From JBCCCJ01 sp039029315 (lineage in GTDB: Bacteria; Bacteroidota; Bacteroidia; J057), in contig JBCCGK010000013.1 of the NCBI GenBank assembly GCA_039029315.1, forward strand, positions 98,798 to 162,797: DNA of 64,000 bases, read 5' to 3'. Of the stretch, positions 51,578-60,502 are shown piece after piece (position 1 is the first letter of the stretch; each line of letters starts with the position of its first letter). Both the position numbers and the translations under genes were made by a program. The notes beneath the pieces were generated by a model, which saw nothing but the letters and a program-made list of their open reading frames with translations, ran no database searches and was not told the DNA's origin.

Positions 51578-53095
51578 CTACAACTCACAAAAGTTATCAT
51601 CATCAGTGAGGTGTCCACAAGGATTTCGCCAGTTCAAGGTCGCAGGTTCGATGAGATCATCAGCCACTTTTGGGCCCCAGGTTCCTGCTGGATAGCCATG
51701 CACCTTCACTGATGGATCATTTTCCCAAGCGTCCAAAATTGGCTCTACGAAGGCCCAGGAATATTCCACCGAATCTCCATGCGCATAAAGGGTTGCATCT
51801 CCCTTCATACAATCCAGCAGAAGACGTTCATAAGCAGCTGGCACATGCGCATCCGTCAGGTCCGAGTAGTGAAAGTCCATGCCGACATTTTTCACCCGAA
51901 ATCCCTCTCCAGGGATTTTCATCCCAAAATTCATGATCAAGCCCTCATCTGGCTGGATACGGATAATGAGGCAGTTATTGGCCGTGTCCATGTCATTTTC
52001 TTGGCGAAAGAGCGTATGCGGAGGTCGCTTAAAGGTAATCACAACCTCTGTCACCTTGGTTGGCAACCGCTTTCCTGTCCGGATATAAAACGGCACACCT
52101 GACCAACGCCAATTGTCAATGTAGAATTTGACAGCTGCAAAGGTTTCCGTTTTGGAATCCTTGGGCACTCCTTCTTCATCTCGATATCCATTCACTTGTT
52201 CACCATTAACGACAGAGGAAACGTACTGACCACGAACAGTATAGCGTTCAATTTCATCCGATGGAATGGGCCGGAGTGATTGAAATAATTTTACTTTTTC
52301 GGTTCGGATTGCCTTCGCATTGGAAGAAATCGGTGGTTCCATCGCTACATGCGCAACGATTTGCATCAAGTGATTTTGCAACATGTCCCGAAGGGCTCCC
52401 GATTTGTCATAGTATCCACCTCGACTCCCAACGCCCAAACTTTCTGCATTCGTGATCTCTACATGGTGGATATAGTTGCGATTCCACAAAGGTTCAAAAA
52501 TCCCATTGGCAAAGCGGGTCACCAGCAGATTCTGGACTGTCTCTTTCCCCAAATAGTGGTCAATTCGGTATATCTGTTCTTCTTCAAAATGCTCCAACAA
52601 ATGTTTGTTCAGCGAAATCGCCGAATCTTTGTCATAGCCAAATGGTTTCTCAATGACCAGACGCCGCCAACTGTTCTCTGCTTTGTTCAGTCCATGATGA
52701 GCAAGGTAGGCTGGAATTTTGTCATACAGGCTGGGTGGGGTGGACAAATAGAAAATGTAGTTTCCTTGCGTTTGATATGTATTGTTCAGCTCAGACAAAC
52801 GAGAGGCGACTTTTCCATAATCGGTTTCTTCCAATGTATTGATCGACTGATAAAACAAACGAGACGCAAAGGCCTCCATTTGTGCCTCATCATCTCCAGA
52901 CAAATCCATGAGCTCGTTTTTGAAAAAGGTTTTGTCTCGAAAAGCACTATCCGAAAGTGCTGATCGACTCACTCCTAATACAGCAAACTGATCTGGAAGA
53001 TGGTTTTCCTTATACAGTTCAAAAATCGCAGGGATGAGTTTTCTTCGGGTTAAATCACCAGAAGCACCGAAAATCACAAAAATTAATGGATCCAT
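51578..53095 (-). CDS. zwf: Glucose-6-phosphate 1-dehydrogenase
   Basis: 505 aa, full length. N-terminal FVIFGASGDLTRRKLIPAIF binds NAD(P). The active site carries VIEKPFGYDKDSA and RIDHYLGKETVQN near residue 173. It oxidises glucose-6-phosphate to 6-phosphogluconolactone, the entry to the oxidative pentose phosphate pathway, making NADPH. Divergent from gnd with 135 bp between starts. No 6-phosphogluconolactonase gene is adjacent. A TACCTTTG -7 box lies 39 bp upstream. Confidence 0.97.
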   Translation of the reverse strand: MDPLIFVIFGASGDLTRRKLIPAIFELYKENHLPDQFAVLGVSRSALSDSAFRDKTFFKNELMDLSGDDEAQMEAFASRLFYQSINTLEETDYGKVASRLSELNNTYQTQGNYIFYLSTPPSLYDKIPAYLAHHGLNKAENSWRRLVIEKPFGYDKDSAISLNKHLLEHFEEEQIYRIDHYLGKETVQNLLVTRFANGIFEPLWNRNYIHHVEITNAESLGVGSRGGYYDKSGALRDMLQNHLMQIVAHVAMEPPISSNAKAIRTEKVKLFQSLRPIPSDEIERYTVRGQYVSSVVNGEQVNGYRDEEGVPKDSKTETFAAVKFYIDNWRWSGVPFYIRTGKRLPTKVTEVVITFKRPPHTLFRQENDMDTANNCLIIRIQPDEGLIMNFGMKIPGEGFRVKNVGMDFHYSDLTDAHVPAAYERLLLDCMKGDATLYAHGDSVEYSWAFVEPILDAWENDPSVKVHGYPAGTWGPKVADDLIEPATLNWRNPCGHLTDDDNFCEL

Positions 53096-53133
53096 CGTTG
53101 AGGTCTATCAGATTAATGGGTTGGACATAGAAA

Positions 53134-53141
53134 CAAAGGTA
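53134..53141 (-). promoter_or_regulatory. Candidate -7 box for zwf
   Basis: On the minus strand TACCTTTG fits TAnnTTTG, with a T-rich TTTTT about 19 nt upstream where TTTG is expected. Distance to the zwf ATG gives a leader of about 30-35 nt. Confidence 0.4.
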
Positions 53142-53230
53142 GGCATGTAGTTTTTGAAAAACGTCTTGAATCTAACAAAGAATTCGATAAATGATTTTGT
53201 TAATTGCGAACTTACTCAATCATTGTCTAC

Positions 53231-54643
53231 ATGAGCACTCACACATATGATTTTGGGATGGTCGGTTTAGGGGTCATGGGAAGAAATTTCCTCCTCAATG
53301 TCGCCGATCATGGATATTCAGTCATCGGTTTGGATACTGATCCTGAGAAGGCAACTGCCCTGGAACAGGAAGCTGGCAGCCATCCCGCCAAAGGAACCAC
53401 CTCAACAGAGACTTTTGTTCAACATCTTGCTCTGCCTCGGAGAATCATGCTTCTGGTGCCTGCTGGCAAAATCGTGGATCTTGTCATAGAAGATTTGCTT
53501 CCACATCTGGATGAAGGAGACTTGATCATCGATGGTGGCAATACGTTTTTCGATGATACAGACCGCCGATTGGCTTCTTTGGCTGAGAAGGGGATTCGAT
53601 TTTTAGGCGTAGGGGTATCTGGTGGTGCAAAAGGAGCCCGATTTGGCCCAAGTATCATGCCTGGTGGCAGTCGGGAAGCCTATTCACTTGTAGAACCCAT
53701 CCTACAAGCAGTATCTGCCAAGGTTGGGAATGATCCTTGTGTAGATTTCATGGGCAATGGATCTGCCGGGCACTATGTCAAAATGGTTCACAACGGCATC
53801 GAATATGGCATGATGCAATTGCTGGCCGAGAGTTATGACCTCCTGAAACAACTTGGAGGCTTGTCCAATCCAGAGCTTCATCGTACCTATCATGACTGGA
53901 ACGAAGGTCGATTGCAGTCATTTTTGGTAGAAATAACTGCTGCGATCTTTGCACAGCAAGATGAATTTGTTCCGGGACAATTGATTGACAATATCCTGGA
54001 CAAGGCGAAACAAAAAGGCACTGGCAAATGGACTTCCCAAAATGCCATGGATCATGGGATTCCTGTACCAACCATAGATGCAGCTGTTACCATGCGTGAG
54101 GTGTCCGCCCTCAAGTCGGAACGAATTGTTGCCAGCGAAAACTTGAAGATAGACAGCCCGCAGATCGCATTTGATCAGCCTGCTCTTGTCCAGAAAATGG
54201 GAGAGGCCCTCGAATTCGCGTTCATCATCAGCTATGCCCAGGGATTGAGTTTGTTAGCTGAAGTATCAGAAGAAAAAAACTATCAACTCAATATGGAAGC
54301 CATTGCCAGAATCTGGCGAGGTGGATGTATCATCCGGGCGGCTTTGTTGGAAGACATTCGCACAGCATATGATCTGGACCCGAACTTGCGCAATTTGCTG
54401 GTATCTCCTGTCTTCAAAGATCGGCTGTTACACACTCATGCCAGCCTTCGGTACATCCTCAAGGCAGCCATAGATGCAGGCATTCCAACTCTGACTTTCT
54501 CTTCAGCACTAGCATATTTTGATGCCTATCGCACAGCTCGCCTCCCCCTGAATCTTGTCCAGGCACAGCGGGATCACTTTGGTTCACATACGTATGAGCG
54601 AACAGATCGCGCGGGAACGTTTCACACGGACTGGTCTTCCTGA
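53231..54643 (+). CDS. gnd: 6-phosphogluconate dehydrogenase, decarboxylating
   Basis: 470 aa from the ATG at 53231, standard length. NADP-binding GLGVMGRNFLLNVADHG, then LGVGVSGGAKGARFGPSIM (usual form GVSGGEEGARxGPSIMPGG) and VKMVHNGIEYGMMQL. It oxidises 6-phosphogluconate to ribulose-5-phosphate with release of CO2. Pairs with divergent zwf. The next gene begins 21 bp later. Confidence 0.96.
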   Translation: MSTHTYDFGMVGLGVMGRNFLLNVADHGYSVIGLDTDPEKATALEQEAGSHPAKGTTSTETFVQHLALPRRIMLLVPAGKIVDLVIEDLLPHLDEGDLIIDGGNTFFDDTDRRLASLAEKGIRFLGVGVSGGAKGARFGPSIMPGGSREAYSLVEPILQAVSAKVGNDPCVDFMGNGSAGHYVKMVHNGIEYGMMQLLAESYDLLKQLGGLSNPELHRTYHDWNEGRLQSFLVEITAAIFAQQDEFVPGQLIDNILDKAKQKGTGKWTSQNAMDHGIPVPTIDAAVTMREVSALKSERIVASENLKIDSPQIAFDQPALVQKMGEALEFAFIISYAQGLSLLAEVSEEKNYQLNMEAIARIWRGGCIIRAALLEDIRTAYDLDPNLRNLLVSPVFKDRLLHTHASLRYILKAAIDAGIPTLTFSSALAYFDAYRTARLPLNLVQAQRDHFGSHTYERTDRAGTFHTDWSS

Positions 54644-54664
54644 TTTTTTACCAGATAGAGGAAC

Positions 54665-55120
54665 ATGAAAGAATATCGAGTCATCATTCCAGAAGAATCC
54701 TATCAAATTCTGGAGTTTAAACAAGATCTGCTACCAGGGATCGCGGTGGTCAATGCAAGTCTCACATCCTTTGAACCGAAGGAGGTCTTTTCATGGCATT
54801 GTTCTGTTATGGTAGAATTGGAGGACTTGATGGAAAACGGCATGCCTACAAGAGAAGAACGGGTCATTCTGGATGAGTATGGCGATTTTTTGGATTCAGA
54901 AATCAAAGGCACACAGTCTGACAAGCCCAATGCGCTATTTCTTGCCAGAATTACCTGGAATAGAAGCAGGGAGTTGATTTGGCGTGTGCATGATGCTGAA
55001 AAGACCTTTCAGTTTCTTCAGCAGATCATTGATCAAGAAACTCATGATCGCCAGTTCAATTTCAGAATCGATCCTGATCCTGAGTGGACACTCGCAACAT
55101 GGCATTTGGCCAATTGTTGA
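54665..55120 (+). CDS. DUF695-like protein
   Basis: 151 aa, no signal or membrane segment. LPGIAVVNASLTSFEP, VELEDLMENGMPTREE, LARITWNRSRELIWRVHD and the ending FRIDPDPEWTLATWH follow the pattern of DUF695 proteins, where a DPEW motif is typical. Function unknown. It starts 21 bp after gnd with a GAGGAAC sequence ahead of the ATG, so it is probably translated from the gnd transcript. Confidence 0.6.
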   Translation: MKEYRVIIPEESYQILEFKQDLLPGIAVVNASLTSFEPKEVFSWHCSVMVELEDLMENGMPTREERVILDEYGDFLDSEIKGTQSDKPNALFLARITWNRSRELIWRVHDAEKTFQFLQQIIDQETHDRQFNFRIDPDPEWTLATWHLANC

Positions 55121-55291
55121 GAAAGTTGAAAGAAAAAAGGATTTGATAGGCTATTCCAGTGTTTCTGATACCCTAAACATCACCTGGACCAATCACCTAA
55201 TCAAGCAACAAGCATCTTTTCTCAAATCAGGAACAAACTTGGCAAAGTTGGCTTTCGTATGTATCTTAGGTTAGAAAATCAGGAAGTAGAT

Positions 55292-56032
55292 ATGACAGTT
55301 CATCATAACCAATCAAAATTTATTGACAGAGGGATTGTCTATCCAGACTCAGATGGAAAGCCTATGGCTGATAATACCTTACAAGCCTATTGGATTGTAA
55401 TGTTGTATAACAATCTTAAGGGATTATTTGTTCGCAAACACGTGTTTGTTGCCGCTGATCTATTTTGGTACCCTGTTAAGGGGGATCCCAATACCAAAGT
55501 AGCACCAGATGTGTTGGTAGTCTTTGGAAGACCAGAAGGCCATAGAGGATCTTACAAACAATGGATGGAAGATGACATCCCTCCCCAGGTTGTCTTTGAG
55601 GTGCTTTCTCCCTCAAATACTCATACTGAGATGATTCAGAAACAGCGATTCTATGAACGTCATGGTGTATCCGAATTCATCATCATCGATCCTGATACAG
55701 AATCTTTTGTGGCTTACGAGTCGAAAAAAGGAAAACTCATGCAAGTTGATGAACATGACAACCCTTGGCAAAGTCATCAATTGGGAATTTTCTTTGAGAA
55801 AAAAGATGGAAAACTCACAGTAAGCCATTCAGATGGGAGCAAGTTTCAGACTTTTGAGGAAGTTCAATCTGATTACACATCTGTCATCAAGGAAAAAGAT
55901 GCCTTGATCAAAGAGAAAGATTCCCTTGAAGTAGAAAAGAATTCCCTCCTGGAAAAAAACAATGCTGCTGAAGCCGAAATCCGACGTCTCAAGGAACGGC
56001 TACGGGAATTGGGAGAAAGGTTGGATGAATAA
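55292..56032 (+). CDS. Uma2-type (DUF820) restriction-endonuclease-fold protein with coiled coil
   Basis: 246 aa from the ATG at 55292, preceded by AGGAAG; an upstream in-frame ATG at 55259 has no such site. The Uma2 core is clear: GDPNTKVAPDVLVVFG, PPQVVFEVLSPSNTHTEM, YERHGVSEFIIIDPDTESF, a PD-(D/E)xK-like fold. The last 60 residues form a charged coiled coil (KEKDALIKEKDSLEVEKNSL). Uma2 genes are abundant in some Bacteroidota and cyanobacteria, often near mobile DNA; function is unproven. Convergent with the PARG-type gene 12 bp away. Confidence 0.86.
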   Translation: MTVHHNQSKFIDRGIVYPDSDGKPMADNTLQAYWIVMLYNNLKGLFVRKHVFVAADLFWYPVKGDPNTKVAPDVLVVFGRPEGHRGSYKQWMEDDIPPQVVFEVLSPSNTHTEMIQKQRFYERHGVSEFIIIDPDTESFVAYESKKGKLMQVDEHDNPWQSHQLGIFFEKKDGKLTVSHSDGSKFQTFEEVQSDYTSVIKEKDALIKEKDSLEVEKNSLLEKNNAAEAEIRRLKERLRELGERLDE

Positions 56033-56044
56033 TTCCGATTCCTT

Positions 56045-56872
56045 CTAGCTCCCAAACAACCTCCGAAACGGCGAAATAAAGCGCTCATCCCTGGCATAAA
56101 CAGCAAAGACGACTAACTCAAACATCCCTGCAAATGGGCCTTGCAGCGCTTCCTGGAACAATTCAGCAATCTCCTCCGGATCATTGCGAAAGACCCCACA
56201 CCCCCAGGCACCTAGTATGAGCGTTCGATGTCCATGATGCGCCGCAACTGACAGGACTTTTTCAATCCGAATTCGCATCACATCCACAATCTCCCCTACC
56301 CGATCAGGTTCCTTCCGACGAACTACGCCCGCATTTACAGCCGGAGAGGTCAGAATTGAGGCGGTCAGTAGCTCCGGGAGCAGGTTTCCCTTCTCATCTT
56401 TGAAGATCGGCACAAGAGGAGCATAGATCATGGTATCGGTATACATACATGAGCGGGTATTTCGATGCAATTCATAATAAGCATGCTGTGCAGTAAGCAA
56501 ACAGGGATACAAACCACTGGCTCGGGCCAAACTTTCTTCCTGCGCCTGACTTCCATTGAGAAAGCCCCCTCCAGGATTCTTGGCAGAAGCAAAATTCAAG
56601 GCATATGGATTGTCTCTCCCCTCCTGAATCAACTGGCGGGTGGCATCAAAGGTCGTGTCAGCGACCACTCGATACTCTGTCGAAAAGTTGAAAGAAGGAA
56701 GCGTCTTGCGCATTCCCTCCAGCTCCTCAGATGTATAGACAATCGTAGCTGCCTCTGCAGCCTCCTGCGCTGATCTGATGGAGACAATCCTCCCATCGTT
56801 CAATTGATACTGCCCCGCTTCTATGATCTTTAGGCTATCTCTGGCGATTTCTCTTCTGTTACTGCGCTTCAT
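56045..56872 (-). CDS. Bacterial-type poly(ADP-ribose) glycohydrolase (TIGR02452 family)
   Basis: 275 aa from the ATG at 56872. The PARG signature is NPGGGFLNGSQAQEESLARAS near residues 96-116 (GGG then QEE), with LILGAWGCGVFRNDP further on as in macrodomain glycohydrolases. It should remove ADP-ribose chains or tags from proteins or nucleic acid. An N-terminal helical region (RSNRREIARDSLKIIEAG) is typical of TIGR02452. Convergent with the Uma2 gene; divergent from DUF427. Confidence 0.87.
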   Translation of the reverse strand: MKRSNRREIARDSLKIIEAGQYQLNDGRIVSIRSAQEAAEAATIVYTSEELEGMRKTLPSFNFSTEYRVVADTTFDATRQLIQEGRDNPYALNFASAKNPGGGFLNGSQAQEESLARASGLYPCLLTAQHAYYELHRNTRSCMYTDTMIYAPLVPIFKDEKGNLLPELLTASILTSPAVNAGVVRRKEPDRVGEIVDVMRIRIEKVLSVAAHHGHRTLILGAWGCGVFRNDPEEIAELFQEALQGPFAGMFELVVFAVYARDERFISPFRRLFGS

Positions 56873-56990
56873 GATTTTGTGTAAAAATGACATAAATTTA
56901 TTTCCCAATACGCTCAACAGCCAAAATAGTTCATATCCCCTTCTCCTTGGGAGTGTAATCTGGCCGACAATTATTTCATTATCAGGGAGC

Positions 56991-56998
56991 TATATTTG
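56991..56998 (+). promoter_or_regulatory. Candidate -7 box for DUF427 gene
   Basis: TATATTTG fits TAnnTTTG and ends 25 bp before the ATG at 57024, a good distance for a short leader. The -33 region has only a partial match. Confidence 0.45.
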
Positions 56999-57023
56999 CA
57001 AAAAATGATAATCCCATATAGAT

Positions 57024-57305
57024 ATGAAAGCAATTTGGAATGGCAAGGTTATCGCAGAAAGCGATGACACGGTTGTGATTGAGGGCAATCACTATTTCCC
57101 CCCTGAATCCATCAAGGAGGAATACTTCAACTCTTCGGAGACCCATACTGTTTGTCCCTGGAAAGGCACTGCCTCCTATTATTCAGTCGAGGTGGATGGA
57201 GAGACAAATCAAGATGCAGCCTGGTATTATCCAGAGACCTCAAAAATGGCTGAGCCGATCAAGGGTCGGATCGCATTTTGGCGAGGGGTTACAGTAACGG
57301 ACTGA
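57024..57305 (+). CDS. DUF427-domain protein
   Basis: 93 aa. MKAIWNGKVIAESDDTVVIE and CPWKGTASYYSVEVDG, DAAWYYPETSKMAEPIKGR and IAFWRGVTV are the family pattern. A small cytoplasmic beta-tent-type protein of unknown function, widespread in bacteria, sometimes linked to nucleotide or sugar binding. It stands alone with a TAnnTTTG promoter candidate upstream. Confidence 0.9.
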   Translation: MKAIWNGKVIAESDDTVVIEGNHYFPPESIKEEYFNSSETHTVCPWKGTASYYSVEVDGETNQDAAWYYPETSKMAEPIKGRIAFWRGVTVTD

Positions 57306-57602
57306 GTAGTTCGCTCAGCTAATCGAATGTCTATAGACAAATGATTCACAATATATTTCTCTACTAATCGGCTGGATATCATATACTTGATGTTCGGTCG
57401 ATTTTTCTATTTGAAAAAGTTAAACATTTCCATTGATATATTTTTTGTAAATCCGTCCAATACATCGGATGTATGCATACACCATCCATTTCCTAGCCTG
57501 TATGTGTATCCCTGGCCGGATACCATATTCTTTCCTACCAGCTTGAGATGAATCCGCTTACATGCGGCATCTTTTTCAATTTTGTACTTCTAACACATTT
57601 CT
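57306..57602. other. Intergenic stretch, nothing recognised
   Basis: 297 bp between DUF427 and the T9SS protein. I see AT-rich DNA with no supported open frame, hairpin terminator or repeat. A promoter for the 57603 gene should lie here; CAATTTTG near 57578 is one base off the -7 consensus. Confidence 0.4.
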
Positions 57603-58751
57603 ATGTCTCATTTCCATTTACACAAAAAATGGATTGTCACCCTGTTCACTGTCTGCATGACAGCTGGTCTCTCAGCACAGGTGATGACCAATGGAGCTGA
57701 AATTGACATTCAAGCTGGTGCTGTCCTGACAATCCAGGGAGGATTAAGCAATGATGGATCTGGCTCAATCACCAACAATGGTGTCATGATGATTGAAGGA
57801 GATCTAACCAACAACAGTTCCCTCAATGTCAGTGATGGCCAAGGTCAGGTTGAATTGAATGGTTTTTCTCCCCAGACTATTGGCGGAAGCAGTGCCAGTG
57901 GATTCCATGATCTTCGCCTTTCCAATCCCTCAGGTCTTATGTTGGACCAGGATATTTCTGTCGGAGGAACCCTTGACATGGAGTTTGGGAACCTGGACCT
58001 CAATGGCCAAATCATTAGCCTCTCTGAAACTGCTTCTCTGATGGGAGAAAGCGATACAAGTCGTATTTTTGGGGCGACAGGAGAAATTCAAACCACCAGA
58101 GACCTCGGTACACCTGCTGGGATGAACATTGCTAATCTCGGTGTGGAAATCACCTCCAGCACCAATATGGGAAGCACCCGCATCATCAGGGGACACACCA
58201 CCCAGATGGTCGGGACGGGAAACAGTATCGAACGTTATTTCGATATCATTCCCGCCAACAACAGCAATTTGGATGCGGATTTTCGCATGTACTATTTCCC
58301 TTCCGAACTCAACGGACAAGATGCCAATACCCTGGCACTCTTTCGACTGAATTCTGGCGCAACAAATTGGACACCTGCTCTTGGGAACTCCAATGTAGCA
58401 GGTGGTTATGTAGAGCAATCTGGCATTGATGCCATGGCGCTCTGGACCTTAAGTTCTGACGGGACGACCTCTATCACGGATCCCCGTCCAGAATTACAAG
58501 CAGGCTATTTCCCCAATCCTATGGAATCAGGACACATACTCCATGTGACAGGATTGGAAGCAGGCATCTACGCCTTCAGATTGTTTGATGCAAGAGGCCG
58601 ACAGGTGCATGCAGAAGATCTTCAAGCTTTTTCTCCTGATGTAGACGTCCAAGTATCCCTTCCTCACCTGGCTTTGGGCATGTATACCATGCAGATACGA
58701 TCAGAAGCATATCATCCGATGGTAGGCAAACTGCTGATCGGCGGACACTGA
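57603..58751 (+). CDS. T9SS-sorted secreted protein
   Basis: 382 aa. Signal peptide (IVTLFTVCMTAGLSAQ) is followed by a short Ser/Asn/Gly-rich beta-solenoid region (GAEIDIQAGAVLTIQGGL, NNGVMMIEGDLTNNSSLN). A C-terminal sorting domain is visible (GYFPNPMESGHILHVTGL, IYAFRLFDARGRQV, LALGMYTMQI). Probably a surface or secreted adhesin-like protein. It is followed on the same strand by two YadA-head/S74 proteins, with which it may share a role at the cell surface. Confidence 0.83.
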   Translation: MSHFHLHKKWIVTLFTVCMTAGLSAQVMTNGAEIDIQAGAVLTIQGGLSNDGSGSITNNGVMMIEGDLTNNSSLNVSDGQGQVELNGFSPQTIGGSSASGFHDLRLSNPSGLMLDQDISVGGTLDMEFGNLDLNGQIISLSETASLMGESDTSRIFGATGEIQTTRDLGTPAGMNIANLGVEITSSTNMGSTRIIRGHTTQMVGTGNSIERYFDIIPANNSNLDADFRMYYFPSELNGQDANTLALFRLNSGATNWTPALGNSNVAGGYVEQSGIDAMALWTLSSDGTTSITDPRPELQAGYFPNPMESGHILHVTGLEAGIYAFRLFDARGRQVHAEDLQAFSPDVDVQVSLPHLALGMYTMQIRSEAYHPMVGKLLIGGH

Positions 58752-58841
58752 TTGTCATTTCTCTCTTATTTCTTATTCACATCTATCCTTCTCAGGCAGG
58801 ACTTCAGAAGGTATGTCTAATCATTTCTCAGAAATCAAACA

Positions 58842-60410
58842 ATGAAAAATTATATTCTATTCTTCGTAGCGGTTCTATTTACTGCGACAATACACGCCCA
58901 AAATGTGGGCATCAATACCACAAATCCAGAAGCAACTCTGGATGTCAATGGAAGTCTAAAAGTCGGCAACCTCGTAGGAACCGACACCCAAATGGTCGTT
59001 ACCGATCCCAGTGGCCATTTCTCTGTACGTCCTCTAGCTGTACCAGTCCTACAAGATGCAGATGGCGATACCAAAATCAATACCGAAAAATTCGCTGATG
59101 AAGACATGATTCGATTCGATGTTCAAGGACAGGAATCATTTTCATTTTTCAGAAATGCAAATGGGATTCCCAACCTGCGGATTTCGAATGTTAATGGAAA
59201 CATGGCTGTAGGTACCGATGCAGGTGCCTTAACCTCAACGGGAATTAACAATCTGATGATCGGACATCAAGCAGGGGCAAGTAATACCACTGGCTTTTCA
59301 AACGTATTTGTTGGGCTCGAAAGTGGACAATCTTCTGTTGGTGCTGGCGACAATACATTTGTAGGAACAGGATCAGGTAAAAACAATATCTCAGGGGGAG
59401 AAAACGTGTTCATGGGTAGCTTTACTGGACTGGAAAATACCACAGGGAGTTTTAATACATTCCTGGGGCGATACAGTGGCCAACTCAATGAAACCGGGAG
59501 CAGCAATACCTCGATTGGTTGGAGAGCAGGTGGCGACAATATTGCAGGTTCTGGCAATGTCTTTATCGGATCGGAGGCTGGAGTCAATGAACTTGGAAGT
59601 AACAAACTTTACATCAATAACAATGGAGCGACTGCCCCACTGGTTTATGGAGAATTTGGTGCAAATAAGCTAGCAATTGGAACGTCAACGGTAGCAGCTG
59701 ATGCGAGTCTCATGGTCAATGGCAATGTCCGAATTGCGGATGATGCAGATATGTATGGCCTGGATGAGCTATTTGGATTCAATGACTTGCGCTTGTATGG
59801 AGACCCAAACATCGGCCCTAATAACCAGGCCGATATGGTGATCGGGGCAAATGGAAATGTGGGAATTGGGATTGGGAATAATGTTCCTACCCAAAAGCTT
59901 CAGGTTGTAGGTAAAATCCTCATCGGGACCGCAGAAACCCTGGAAGATGCAGGCTTTAGTACCCTGGGTGTTGATGCAACCATTCGACCTATTGCTGACA
60001 ATACGTATGATCTGGGATCAGCAAGCTTTCGCTGGGATGATGTATTTGCAACGAATGGAACCATCAATACCTCAGACCGCAGAGACAAACAAAATATTCA
60101 GGACCTGGACTATGGATTGGAGCAAATTCTCCAGCTTCGTCCAGTGAGATATGAATGGAAAGGCCAGCCAGAAAAAGGCGAAAAACTGGGACTCATTGCC
60201 CAGGAATTGGAGACCGTGATCCATGAAGTAGTCAAAACTCATGATCTTTTGCCAACAGAAGAAGGAGGTACAATGGAGAACGTAGAGTTGGAACGACTTG
60301 GCGTCTATTATTCTGACCTCATCCCGGTCCTGATCAAGGGCATGCAAGAGCAGCAAGTGATCATTGAGAAGTTAGAGCAAAGACTAGAAACGCTTGAAAA
60401 TCAGAATTAG
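58842..60410 (+). CDS. YadA-head-like beta-roll protein with C-terminal S74 chaperone domain, paralogue 1
   Basis: 522 aa with a Sec signal ending near AQNVGINTTNPEATLDVNG, a phrase shared with paralogue 2. Residues about 120-270 hold roughly 14-residue repeats of the xGxNNxxxGxxAG type (NNLMIGHQAG, NTFVGTGSG, NVFIGSEAG), as in trimeric YadA-type head beta-rolls. The C-terminal S74 peptidase/chaperone domain has the TSDRRDKQNIQDL cleavage-site region and LGLIAQELETVIHEVV. A coiled coil closes the protein. S74 domains drive trimer folding and then self-cleave. Probably an exported fibre. Confidence 0.85.
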   Translation: MKNYILFFVAVLFTATIHAQNVGINTTNPEATLDVNGSLKVGNLVGTDTQMVVTDPSGHFSVRPLAVPVLQDADGDTKINTEKFADEDMIRFDVQGQESFSFFRNANGIPNLRISNVNGNMAVGTDAGALTSTGINNLMIGHQAGASNTTGFSNVFVGLESGQSSVGAGDNTFVGTGSGKNNISGGENVFMGSFTGLENTTGSFNTFLGRYSGQLNETGSSNTSIGWRAGGDNIAGSGNVFIGSEAGVNELGSNKLYINNNGATAPLVYGEFGANKLAIGTSTVAADASLMVNGNVRIADDADMYGLDELFGFNDLRLYGDPNIGPNNQADMVIGANGNVGIGIGNNVPTQKLQVVGKILIGTAETLEDAGFSTLGVDATIRPIADNTYDLGSASFRWDDVFATNGTINTSDRRDKQNIQDLDYGLEQILQLRPVRYEWKGQPEKGEKLGLIAQELETVIHEVVKTHDLLPTEEGGTMENVELERLGVYYSDLIPVLIKGMQEQQVIIEKLEQRLETLENQN

Positions 60411-60440
60411 GAATTTCCTCTCTTTAAGAAAACAGGAAAA

Positions 60441-60469
60441 GCCTCTCCCAATTTTCTGAATGGGAAGGC
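60441..60469 (+). terminator. Hairpin terminator
   Basis: GCCTCTCCCA (60441) pairs with TGGGAAGGC (ending 60469), then TTCTCC follows. It lies 30 bp after the paralogue 1 stop and before paralogue 2. Confidence 0.55.
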
Positions 60470-60502
60470 TTCTCCTTCTCTCATCGACAATAAATCAAGA
60501 CA

